From Bacillota bacterium (GTDB lineage Bacteria; Bacillota; UBA4882; UBA8346): DNA of 42,129 nucleotides. This document shows, piece after piece, positions 6,482 to 13,985 of this stretch (position 1 is the first letter of the stretch; the number at the start of each line of letters is the position of its first letter). The stretch lies in the NCBI GenBank assembly GCA_023415375.1, contig JAEZKW010000076.1, positions 1 through 42,129 of the forward strand, in the 5' to 3' direction. Position numbers and translations under genes: made by a program. The notes below the pieces were generated by a model. The model saw nothing but the letters and a program-made list of their open reading frames with translations, searched no databases and had not been told where the DNA came from.

Positions 6482-7888
6482 ATGAGAGGAATGGAAGGGT
6501 CATCTGAGAAAGAGTCAACTTCCATAAATAAAGGCAGGAAATTAACTGATAATCCAAGTCTTATGGCACAGAGAATTGTAAATAAGATGCGCCAGGGGAC
6601 TCGTCCATCAGTAAGGATACCCGTATTAGATGCTTTAAGAAAGCAGTCTATGAGGGAGGCTCAATCTGAACGAAGAATAATTAACAATAAACGTTCTTTA
6701 GAGCAAGTAAAAAACCAACAGAAATTAAAGGAAGAAAAATCCTTAAAGAAATCAGATGCCATCGAACAACAAAGAATTAATAATTATTTAAATTCCTTAA
6801 TCAATGATACTAAGATTACCGGTAATCGAAATGTAGATATTGCCTTAAACAGATGGTATGCATCCCATCCGGAACAAAAGTATAGGGATGATTTAAGATG
6901 GAGCGCTAATTCCCTGGCCTCATTTCAGCTTGCATTATTAAGAGCTTCCGACAAAGGTATCGATGTTTCAAAAATGTCAGTTGCTGAATTAAATGCAGCA
7001 TTTGAAAGTGAGGGTAATAGTCAAATTGATATGACCCTCGGTATGGCGGCAGAAGCAACGACAATCACAAAAAATATCGGAAAGGATATCCTAGTAAAAG
7101 GAGTCAAGGCTACCCCTAAAAACGGTAATTTAAAAACCCGGGCAATTGAGAAGCTTGCCACCATAAAAAATAAGGTATCTCTTTTGTTACAAGAAACCAA
7201 ATACGCGAATGTAATTAAACTACAGGCTGAGCAAAAAAACCAATTAGTTAAAAAAGCGGTTCAAGAGATTCAGCAGTACGCTGCTAAAAAGAGATTAAAG
7301 GAAGTAACAGATGAGGTTGCAGGACAAGCTATTCAAAAAGCAGTCAAGGAGTCTTTGAGTGAGTTAGAAAAAAAGACCGGGAAGAAGATTTCCAAGGAGA
7401 TCCTTGAAAACATAACTGAAAAGTCTGTCGGCGAAGTTAAGAAAGATATTTTGAACAAAAAAATTATACATCGCTATGATACATCAATTTTAAAAAGTGA
7501 ATTAAATATAAATAAAACTCCGATGGATAAAATAAAATTTCAAAGGATCAAAAGTATTTTTGAAAAGAACGGTGGGGTTATTGACCAATCTGAAGAAGCA
7601 CAAAGATTTTTAGAATATCGGGGAGCAGAAGCGGCGACATTTAATGAAAAAGTCATTCTTATGAAACTAAACCCATCTGCCTCGGATGTATTTGAAGAAT
7701 TAATTCATACCGCCCAATATAGAGCAGGGAAAATACCTGATCAAACAGTTTTGACTATTTTAAAAGCAGAAATTGAAGCAGCCGAGAAACTGGTAAAATA
7801 CAGTAAACAATATGGAATTCCAAATTCAGAGACATTAGAGACAATTCAACGATTAGAGAGAATGAAGATTGAATTATCAAATTTATAA
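6482..7888 (+). CDS. T2: toxin-like protein with shared leader and a putative EELIH-type C-terminal domain
   Basis: A 468-residue protein. The ATG at 6482 lies seven bases after GAGAGGTG; a GTG at 6473 overlaps that site and is less likely. It begins 'MRGMEGSSEKESTS', matching the leader of T1 and T3. It lacks the peptidoglycan-binding module. Residues about 40-330 are highly charged, Lys- and Glu-rich and mostly helical or coiled coil. The C-terminal 110 residues hold 'FEELIHTAQYRAG' (Glu405, Glu406, His409) and later a 'LKAEIEAAEKL' stretch. This recalls zincin-like toxin domains with an E-x-x-H core, but the full HExxH motif is absent, so the enzyme call is tentative. It is followed by a small immunity candidate and flanked by long direct repeats. 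Confidence 0.7.
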   Translation: MRGMEGSSEKESTSINKGRKLTDNPSLMAQRIVNKMRQGTRPSVRIPVLDALRKQSMREAQSERRIINNKRSLEQVKNQQKLKEEKSLKKSDAIEQQRINNYLNSLINDTKITGNRNVDIALNRWYASHPEQKYRDDLRWSANSLASFQLALLRASDKGIDVSKMSVAELNAAFESEGNSQIDMTLGMAAEATTITKNIGKDILVKGVKATPKNGNLKTRAIEKLATIKNKVSLLLQETKYANVIKLQAEQKNQLVKKAVQEIQQYAAKKRLKEVTDEVAGQAIQKAVKESLSELEKKTGKKISKEILENITEKSVGEVKKDILNKKIIHRYDTSILKSELNINKTPMDKIKFQRIKSIFEKNGGVIDQSEEAQRFLEYRGAEAATFNEKVILMKLNPSASDVFEELIHTAQYRAGKIPDQTVLTILKAEIEAAEKLVKYSKQYGIPNSETLETIQRLERMKIELSNL

Positions 7889-7901
7889 GGGAGGTAAAAT
7901 A

Positions 7902-8165
7902 ATGTTTACTATTACTGTTTTAAAAGCATTTCATTTAAAAAGTTTAAAAATAGTGGCAATAGAAGGGGAGGTTAAAGGAGTTTTAAAGGGTTCAAATATT
8001 TTATATGATTCTATGGATAGAGAGAAGAAGTATATTGTAAAAGGGGCTATATTAGTTGATGGGAAAGATATCACTCCATCTAGAGATAGAATGGATATTC
8101 AGCTGCAAGAAGGAGATTTTACTACTGAAGAACTGATTGGAAGAACTTTGATTGAAGAAGGATAA
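7902..8165 (+). CDS. probable immunity protein for T2, beta-barrel-like
   Basis: An 87-residue protein with an excellent ribosome site (GGGAGGT) seven bases before the ATG and only 13 bases after the T2 stop. The pattern of alternating hydrophobic strands with 'GEVKGVLKGSNILY', 'KKYIVKGAIL' and 'LQEGDFTTEELIGRTL' resembles the second (beta-barrel) domain of translation GTPases such as EF-Tu. No signal peptide, so it is cytoplasmic. The likeness is by eye. The immunity role follows from its place. Confidence 0.55.
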   Translation: MFTITVLKAFHLKSLKIVAIEGEVKGVLKGSNILYDSMDREKKYIVKGAILVDGKDITPSRDRMDIQLQEGDFTTEELIGRTLIEEG

Positions 8166-8380
8166 ATTAGTCTGGTATAAACTAGGATAATAGTTATATT
8201 GGCATATTATCGCAAAGTATCTATAACAAAGTGTCACCAATTTTGGATGTATTTGATAGTTCTCGTTTGAAGGAAGAATAACACCGGAAGAAATAGTAAA
8301 GCTGACTGACCTTGTAGAGATATTGAAGTTAAGATGAATAATGTAAAAGTTTTGTAATGGCTTCAAAGGTTTCGGACTAA

Positions 8381-8530
8381 CTTATTCAAAATTATCTTAA
8401 CTCTGGTAAATTAGAAACAGGGTCAACATTATTACAAAGATATGAATTTAATGAAGATGATAGGCGGAGAAGAATAAATGAAGTCTTCATGGGTGAGCGG
8501 GGTCATCGTTGTAAAATCAACAAAAATTAA
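8381..8530 (+). pseudogene. orphan C-terminal protein fragment
   Basis: An open frame of 49 codons without a start codon ('LIQNYLNSGKLETGS...'), ending at the very border of repeat R3. It reads like the tail of a globular protein. It may be the end of a displaced toxin or immunity gene cut off by recombination at the repeat. No family recognised. Confidence 0.35.
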
Positions 8531-8746
8531 AAAAAGAACAGCTTAGCGAGTTTTATTGTGGCACTTTTGTGGCACCAAAAAGTCGGAAAATCATGATAAA
8601 TTATTAGTATCGAATAATGAAAAAAACCGCACCGGGAAATTTCTGGGGCGGTTTTCTTATGTCAAAATTCATTCCATATTGGAGCGCCCATTTTGATGGG
8701 CGGGTCTTATGTGCCGGGTAGTGCGCAGGGTGGGGCGCGGCACAAG
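8504..8746 (+). repeat. intergenic element, copy R3
   Basis: Same order of parts as R2: two TGGCAC boxes 11 bases apart (8559 and 8570), AT-rich 'CATGATAAATTATTAGTATC', a terminator hairpin at about 8625-8656, the CGCCCAT/ATGGGCG hairpin, and the GTGCCG...CGGCAC stem ending at 8743. After this it keeps partial likeness to R2 and R4 for about 75 bases, then switches into the duplicated small-ORF block. Confidence 0.75.
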
Positions 8747-8839
8747 AGAATTCAGAGGTTGTCTTTAAAGTAAGAAAACTGCAAATTCATTTGAGACAGA
8801 CTCTTTTTCTATCTGCATAATAAGTTCATCTGTTTTGAA

Positions 8840-8980
8840 AGGGTGGATGAATTTCATGAACTATAAAAACGCAAAGGATGGTCAGATATGAGAACAATTA
8901 AACAGGATACGGTTAACCGTTTTTGGTTATTTCGCGTTCGAAAGTATGCCCGGATATTAAAAGAAGCGCAAGAAGTCAAC
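8840..8980 (+). repeat. duplicated block, copy 2 (first copy at 2214-2358)
   Basis: Near-identical to 2214-2358. Here an extra ATG at 8857 opens a short peptide 'MNYKNAKDGQI' before the ATATGA that also starts the small basic ORF. Confidence 0.7.
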
Positions 8981-9019
8981 AAAGCGAGAAATAAAAATGA
9001 AACAAGAAAAATTTCATGA
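8888..9019 (+). CDS. small basic ORF, copy 2 of a duplicated pair
   Basis: A 43-codon ORF whose first 30 residues match the ORF at 2263 except for one Ala-to-Val change. The C-terminal end differs. Same AAAGG ribosome site. Function unknown. See the copy at 2263 for the arguments for and against it being a real gene. Confidence 0.4.
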   Translation: MRTIKQDTVNRFWLFRVRKYARILKEAQEVNKARNKNETRKIS

Positions 9020-9076
9020 GAAAGAGCTACACTAACACTCTTATCATGAAACGGGAACTTTGTTTTTCTAGTCAAG

Positions 9077-9516
9077 ATCGTTATAAAATCAACAGAAATT
9101 AAAAAAAGCACGGCTTAGCGAGTTTTGTTGTGGCACTTTTGTGGCACCATAAACTCTTAAAACCGTGATATATTATTAGTATCCGATAAGAAAACCGCAC
9201 CGGGAATTTCCTGGGGCGGTTTTCCTATGTCAAAATTCATTCCATATTGGACCGCCCATTTTGATGGGCGGGTCTTATGTGCCGGGTAGTGCGCAGGGTG
9301 GGGCGCGGCACAAGTCAATTCGGGGGGTGTATTCACCATAAGAATATTCCAAATTCTTTTGGAACAGCCCCTTTTCTAATCTGCATAATAGATTCATCCA
9401 TAGAATGGCAACACCAATTCGTTAATAAACGGCCAGGAATCAGTGGATGAATTTATTAGGATAAAAAATAAACTTAGCCGGTTTTAGGTTGTTTCTCCGG
9501 CTGGTTTATTTTTTTA
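9077..9516 (+). repeat. intergenic element, long copy R4 (upstream of the tail operon)
   Basis: Matches R2 over about 440 bases, including two TGGCAC boxes (9131 and 9142), the terminator hairpin at about 9194-9224, the CGCCCAT/ATGGGCG hairpin, the GTGCCG...CGGCAC stem, the ATTCATCCA/TGGATGAAT long-range pair and the final terminator (9463-9516). R2 and R4 are direct repeats that bracket T2, its immunity gene and the remnants. Confidence 0.75.
9463..9516 (+). terminator. strong terminator at the end of R4
   Basis: AAATAAACTTAGCCG pairs with CGGCTGGTTTATTT, then a T run. It insulates the tail operon from upstream transcription. Confidence 0.75.
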
Positions 9517-9521
9517 TTGGG

Positions 9522-9558
9522 TTCTTATGAAAGGCTATTTGATGTCCTTTCATAAGAA
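9522..9558 (+). promoter_or_regulatory. perfect 13-bp inverted repeat before the tail operon
   Basis: TTCTTATGAAAGG at 9522-9534 and its exact complement CCTTTCATAAGAA at 9546-9558, with an 11-base loop. No T run follows, so it is more likely an operator or an RNA hairpin than a terminator. It is the only such perfect repeat near the start of the tail operon. Confidence 0.55.
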
Positions 9559-9696
9559 TCGTTATCAAAACAATTCAATTGGTCGATTAGCACAGGCATC
9601 AATATCAATCCTGTTGCCGAAAACAACCGAATAAGAGGTGATTGCCGCAAATATCAACTAAAATGTGATGCAGTATGAAATTTTGAAAGGAGGCTG

Positions 9697-9846
9697 ATGT
9701 TTATATCAGCAGCAGAAATGGAAAACGAAACGGATGTTATTTTAAACCGCATGGATCCGTTCGCGATTAAAAGGGCCTTATGGGAAGGACCGGTCAGGGT
9801 CAAACGGCCGGCTGCCAAGGTGCGCTTACAGGGGGAGAGGGCATGA
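9697..9846 (+). CDS. small tail-operon protein of unknown function
   Basis: A 49-residue ORF with AAAGGAGG before its ATG. Its stop overlaps the start of the next tail gene (ATGA), which indicates translational coupling. The N-terminal half is acidic and the C-terminal half basic. It occupies the place where head-tail connector genes stand in complete phages, but it is too short for any of those I know. It is the first gene of the tail operon. Confidence 0.5.
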   Translation: MFISAAEMENETDVILNRMDPFAIKRALWEGPVRVKRPAAKVRLQGERA

Positions 9847-10349
9847 CTCCACTTGCATTGCAAGATTTTTTGGTAACTGAAATATCTACACTGCTTAAAG
9901 ACATTCAATTAAAAAATGAAGCTGGGGAACTTACTAGTATTAAAGTTCTATCTCAATATTCTCCAGTGGACGAAACCGGGCAAGCTGTCCATCAGTTTCC
10001 CTACGTCCGGGTGCTTCTTAAATATGGAAAAGACCCCAAAGAGCTTGAGCCTTATCATTGGACTGTTATGTTTGTGGCCGGGGTTTATGACAATAGTGTC
10101 GATTGTCAGGGCTATCGTGACGCCATCAATATATTGCAAAAAATTTATGATCACCTCATGCGGGTGCGGGTATTCGACCAAAAATATCAAGTCGAATATC
10201 CGGTTCACTGGATTTTAACGGACGACAGATGGAAGTCAACGGATGATAGATGGAATCTAACGGATGAGAGCAGTTACCCATATTTCTATATTGGATTAAA
10301 AACGGTTTGGACTCTAGGTAAAATTACAATGGCGGATACATTATCTTAA
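9843..10349 (+). CDS. putative tail terminator / neck protein
   Basis: A 168-residue protein. The ATG at 9843 follows GGGGGAGAGG. By size and its place directly before the sheath gene it fits the tail-completion or tail-terminator proteins that cap the tail tube and sheath end in myophages; the sequence likeness itself is weak. Residues about 125-145 contain a short internal repeat, 'LTDDRWKSTDDRWNLTDE', from a DNA-level duplication around 10217-10265. In a headless particle this protein would close the end distal to the baseplate. Confidence 0.5.
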   Translation: MTPLALQDFLVTEISTLLKDIQLKNEAGELTSIKVLSQYSPVDETGQAVHQFPYVRVLLKYGKDPKELEPYHWTVMFVAGVYDNSVDCQGYRDAINILQKIYDHLMRVRVFDQKYQVEYPVHWILTDDRWKSTDDRWNLTDESSYPYFYIGLKTVWTLGKITMADTLS

Positions 10350-10368
10350 ATTAAAGGGGAGATTATTT

Positions 10369-11892
10369 TTGTCTTATACACATGGTGTTTATATTAATGA
10401 AAACTCGACTGCGGTGATTGCTCCAATTATCTCCGACAGCGGGGTGCAGTTTGTAGTTGGCACTGCACCGATCAATATGCTGGCCGATCCATCCGGAGCA
10501 GTCAACAAACCAATCTTAGTTAACTCCTTGTCGGAGGCCGTGACTAACTTTGGCTATTGTAAGAACTTCGAAAAATTTACGATTTGCCAATCGGTCAATG
10601 CTTCATTTAATGTTTATAATGTTGCCCCATTAGTGATCGTAAATGTGTTGGACCCTGAGAAACACACGGTGGCGATATCTCCTGATGATCAGCAGTATTC
10701 TATCGACAAAAAAACCGAAAAGATTACTATCGCCAAAGAAGGAATCTTTCTAAATAGTTTTGTGGTTAAGGGCCAAGACGGGGCTATTACCTATAAAGAG
10801 GGAAACGATTATACTCTTACCTTTGATGAATATGGTTATGTGGTATTAACTCCAGTTTTAGCTAAAGACAACGGGGCTATCTTTAAACAACTTGAGAAGC
10901 AAGAGCAAGAGGGTCAGGAGGAACCAAAAGTTCAGTTAGCTATAAGCTATAATAGGCTCGATCCCTCCTCGGTCACCTATGAAGATATCATAGGCGGCTA
11001 TGATTCTGTAAACGGTAAATATACAGGGTTGCAAAATATTGAGCAGGTTTATCCCAAACTCGGAGTAGTTCCCGGATTGATCGTGATTCCCGGTTGGAGC
11101 CATATTCCGGAGGTTGGCATTGCCATGATGGCCAAAACGGAGGATATTAACGGTTGTTTTAAATGTATGGCCGTTTTGGATGTGGATACCGATTCAATTA
11201 CAGGTGCTTATAGTTATCAGGCGGTAATGGATTGGAAGAATAAAAACTCCTATACCAGCGAAAACTCCATTGTCTGCTGGCCCAAGGTGAAAATTGGTGA
11301 TGCACAATACTGGTTCAGTGCAGTGGCTGCCCCGTTAATTGCTTATACCGATGCGAATAACGATAATATACCCTATGTATCGCCTTCCAATAAAAGTTTC
11401 AGAATTACCAGCACGGTTTTGAGCGATGGTTCCGAGGTTTATCTGGACCAGTCCCAGGGTAATCATTTGAACGGAAATGGCATTGTAACGGCAATCAACC
11501 TAAACGGCTGGCGGTTATGGGGCAATAATACCGGCATCTATCCATCCAGCACCGATGTGAAAGACCGCTTTATCCCAGTGCGCCGGATGTTCTCGTGGTG
11601 GGGTAATAGTTTTATTTTAACTTATTTCCAAAAGGTCGATGATCCGATGAATACCCGGTTGATTGAGTCGATTGTGGATACAGAGAATATCCGGGCCAAT
11701 GGTTATAAGGCCCGCTACCAGATTGCCGATGCCCGCATCGAATTTTTGGCCGATGAGAATCCCACCACCGATCTGTTGAACGGTAAAATTCGCTTCCATC
11801 AATACCTTACACCGTTCCCACCGGCGGAGACCATCATCGACACCTTGGAATTTGACGCCAATGCCTTAACTACAGCTTTGGGGGGTAAATAA
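10369..11892 (+). CDS. contractile tail sheath protein
   Basis: A 507-residue protein with a TTG start seven bases after AGGGGAG. It starts 'MSYTHGVYINENSTAVIAP', typical of phage sheath proteins of the gpFI/XkdK group, and its C-terminal part ('RFIPVRRMFSWWGNSFI', 'GKIRFHQYLTPFPPAETI') matches the conserved sheath core domain. It would polymerise around the tube and contract to drive it into the target. The length is usual for the family. The following gene is the tube, as expected. Confidence 0.9.
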   Translation: MSYTHGVYINENSTAVIAPIISDSGVQFVVGTAPINMLADPSGAVNKPILVNSLSEAVTNFGYCKNFEKFTICQSVNASFNVYNVAPLVIVNVLDPEKHTVAISPDDQQYSIDKKTEKITIAKEGIFLNSFVVKGQDGAITYKEGNDYTLTFDEYGYVVLTPVLAKDNGAIFKQLEKQEQEGQEEPKVQLAISYNRLDPSSVTYEDIIGGYDSVNGKYTGLQNIEQVYPKLGVVPGLIVIPGWSHIPEVGIAMMAKTEDINGCFKCMAVLDVDTDSITGAYSYQAVMDWKNKNSYTSENSIVCWPKVKIGDAQYWFSAVAAPLIAYTDANNDNIPYVSPSNKSFRITSTVLSDGSEVYLDQSQGNHLNGNGIVTAINLNGWRLWGNNTGIYPSSTDVKDRFIPVRRMFSWWGNSFILTYFQKVDDPMNTRLIESIVDTENIRANGYKARYQIADARIEFLADENPTTDLLNGKIRFHQYLTPFPPAETIIDTLEFDANALTTALGGK

Positions 11893-11894
11893 TA

Positions 11895-12416
11895 ATGAGT
11901 GTTAACGCGGTTCCTGAGAAGGTTGTTAATTTTAACATTTATGATGAAGGCGAAAAACTGGTTGGAATCTCCGGTGAGGTCAAGCTACCGAAACTGGAAG
12001 GCAAAGGGGAGACCATCTCCGGAGCCGGTATTGCCGGTGAGTTTGAAAGCCAGACTCCGGGCCATTTCGGCAATATCGATATTGAGATCCCGTTTCAGAC
12101 CGTATTGGATAAGAGCTTTTCATTGATGGCCCCCGGCGGCAAGACCTTGATCTTACGAGGTTCCCAACAGAGTTACGATGTCTCGTCCGGCACCATTAAC
12201 TATGTACCGCTGAAAATCACTCTAAAGGTGGTCCCCAAAGGTTTGGACCTGGGGACTTTGGGTGTAGGCAAAAAGACGGACACCAAGAATACCCTTACAG
12301 TCCTTTATATCAAGGTGGATGTCGATGGCGAGACAATGCTGGAATTGGATAAGCTGAACTTCATCTATAAAGTTAACGGCACGGATGTATTCAAAACCAT
12401 CCGTCAGCAAATCTAA
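11895..12416 (+). CDS. tail tube protein (gpFII/XkdM-like)
   Basis: A 173-residue protein, the usual size for the inner tube subunit of contractile tails. It starts two bases after the sheath stop. The sequence is strand-rich with 'VNFNIYDEGEKLVGISGEV' at the N-terminus and a GlyGluThr-rich loop, as in P2 FII-type tubes. It would form the hexameric tube through which cargo or membrane-piercing force is delivered. Confidence 0.85.
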   Translation: MSVNAVPEKVVNFNIYDEGEKLVGISGEVKLPKLEGKGETISGAGIAGEFESQTPGHFGNIDIEIPFQTVLDKSFSLMAPGGKTLILRGSQQSYDVSSGTINYVPLKITLKVVPKGLDLGTLGVGKKTDTKNTLTVLYIKVDVDGETMLELDKLNFIYKVNGTDVFKTIRQQI

Positions 12417-12433
12417 GAGAGAAAGGGATAAAG

Positions 12434-12724
12434 ATGGCAAACGAACACTTAATTGAGTTTAAGAACCCATATCTCTTTGAGGAAAAAGAATATACACAGA
12501 TTGATCTCTCCGGTCTGGAGTCGTTGACAGCTAAAGACTTAATTGACGCGGAGAAACAGTTTGCCGCGGGCGGCCAAGTGGCGGCCATTAATGAGATGAG
12601 CATCGGATACATCTGCATCGTAGCAGCTAAAGCCAGTAAACAGCCGGTGGAATTTTTTGATAAACTACCGGCCAACGAGGCAATCAAGGTTAAAAATGCG
12701 GTGACCAGTTTTTTCTATCTATAG
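12434..12724 (+). CDS. tail assembly chaperone, short form (gpE/G-like)
   Basis: A 96-residue protein between tube and tape measure, the place of the P2 gpE, lambda gpG or XkdN chaperones. It would bind the tape measure protein during tail assembly and be absent from the finished particle. The zero-frame product ends at the TAG at 12722, just after a T-TTT-TTC slippery heptamer. It has no membrane segment. Confidence 0.75.
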   Translation: MANEHLIEFKNPYLFEEKEYTQIDLSGLESLTAKDLIDAEKQFAAGGQVAAINEMSIGYICIVAAKASKQPVEFFDKLPANEAIKVKNAVTSFFYL

Positions 12725-12879
12725 GATTTAGAGCTGAAGACGGGCGGCAGCTTATAAAGCTGGCCGTCCGCCTTGCTTTACAATCCTATACTAGCATGGA
12801 GTTTTTCCTGAATCTGGCATTGGAAGACCTCTTTGAAATTGCCCAAGAGATAAAGGAGGTGAGTGGCAACGGTGGCTGA
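12434..12879 (+). CDS. tail assembly chaperone, long form made by -1 frameshift (E+E'/GT-like)
   Basis: A -1 slip on the heptamer T-TTT-TTC at 12709-12715 would fuse the short chaperone to a 54-codon extension ending at the TGA at 12877-12879, giving about 148 residues. The extension reads 'GFRAEDGRQLIKLAVRLAL...LEDLFEIAQEIKEV', the same style as the frameshifted T-domain of other contractile-tail chaperones. A hairpin of 13 base pairs with one bulged G lies at 12741-12770 and could stimulate the shift, though it stands farther from the slippery site than usual. The extension overlaps the start of the tape measure gene. Confidence 0.75.
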
Positions 12880-13981
12880 TAGTAGAACACTTGAAACCCA
12901 GCTCCTAATCGGATCGAAGGTTCAAGGGATGATAGGTAATAGTTTGATGAGAATACAAAAACTTATCAATATTGCCCAAAGGAATGCCAAGAATATTTCA
13001 AAGATTTTTCGATTATGGAAGACAATTATTGATTTAATGAGCAGAAACATCGGTTATTGTTTTGATTTTTATTCTATTAGTAAACCATTGATAAATGAAG
13101 CAATCCCGGGTCAGGAAAAATTTATTACCATTTTGAAAAAAGATAATGGAGTTGCTGATAAACAAATTGCACCAATTGCCATGTTTGGCAATTTATCAGT
13201 TCTTGAGGATTTCTTGGCCATACAAAAAAGGCAGGTAATGGCTGATACAGATAACTGGACTCAGGAAAGGATAGTAAGACAGGGGTATATGCCACAAAGG
13301 GCCTCTGAGATGACTAAGATTATACCTAGACAGATTTTAGGACAGTTAAATATGCAACAAAGAGGATCAGGTTTGGCACAACTCCTACCCGGACAGACCT
13401 TAAGCAAGGAAAGTGCGAGACAAAGAGTCTTTCATTTGACACAGATTTTTGGAAAGTCTGAACCTGCTAATAACTTCATAGCAATAAGTAATGCGGGAAT
13501 AGTTGTTAGGCCTAGTAGTTTATTCATCAGTACAAAGCCGGATTGCGGCAGGATAATTGCTTTAAAACCGGGCCAATTGGAAGTATTAAGGAATCAGGCT
13601 AATATCAAATCAGTAGGGAAGATTGGATTTAGGAAAAATATGAAACCAATGTTGGAAACGTTCAGCCTAGTGAACATTCCTAAAAATCCCGAAGGTTTGG
13701 ACCGCTTTGCCGGCGCTAAAAAAAATACCCAAGAAATAGACGATTTGACCGGAGGCAGCCAATTCTTTACTCATAGCAGGACTCAGAGTTTACTGCGTGG
13801 GATGGGTGAAGATAACACCGAAAGGCCGGTTAAATATCCGCCACAGCTTATTACTCAAGGAAATCGGAATGCGGATGTCAAAGTTATGAAAGAGGCGAGT
13901 CAACAATCACACATAGATTTTGAACGAAAATCCAATGCTTTAATGGACCGGCGGCGCCGGTTAAGTTTTACCGGAGGTTGA
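12872..13981 (+). CDS. short tape measure-like protein
   Basis: By position (after the frameshifted chaperone, before gpX) this is the tape measure protein that sets tail length. The likely start is the GTG at 12872, 12 bases after AAGGAGG; the GTG at 12863 is only three bases away. That gives 369 residues, far shorter than the 600-plus usual for R-type particles and phages. The N-terminal 75 residues are helical and mildly hydrophobic, but I see no clear membrane segment. The middle is Gln- and Arg-rich, and the end is strongly basic ('MDRRRRLSF'). A length of this size predicts a short tail. It could instead be a distinct internal or hub-associated protein. Confidence 0.5.
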   Translation: MADSRTLETQLLIGSKVQGMIGNSLMRIQKLINIAQRNAKNISKIFRLWKTIIDLMSRNIGYCFDFYSISKPLINEAIPGQEKFITILKKDNGVADKQIAPIAMFGNLSVLEDFLAIQKRQVMADTDNWTQERIVRQGYMPQRASEMTKIIPRQILGQLNMQQRGSGLAQLLPGQTLSKESARQRVFHLTQIFGKSEPANNFIAISNAGIVVRPSSLFISTKPDCGRIIALKPGQLEVLRNQANIKSVGKIGFRKNMKPMLETFSLVNIPKNPEGLDRFAGAKKNTQEIDDLTGGSQFFTHSRTQSLLRGMGEDNTERPVKYPPQLITQGNRNADVKVMKEASQQSHIDFERKSNALMDRRRRLSFTGG

Positions 13982-13985
13982 TAAC

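Larger units (their letters stand above)
8166..9696 (+). other. 1.5 kb with no large gene: toxin or immunity scraps and repeats R3 and R4
   Basis: Holds remnants of coding sequence (8250-8530), repeat R3 (8504-8746), the duplicated small ORF (8888-9019), repeat R4 (9077-9516) and a perfect inverted repeat before the tail operon. A piece ending at about 8334 reads '...GRITPEEIVKLTDLVEIL' and looks like the C-terminus of a lost protein. Confidence 0.6.
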
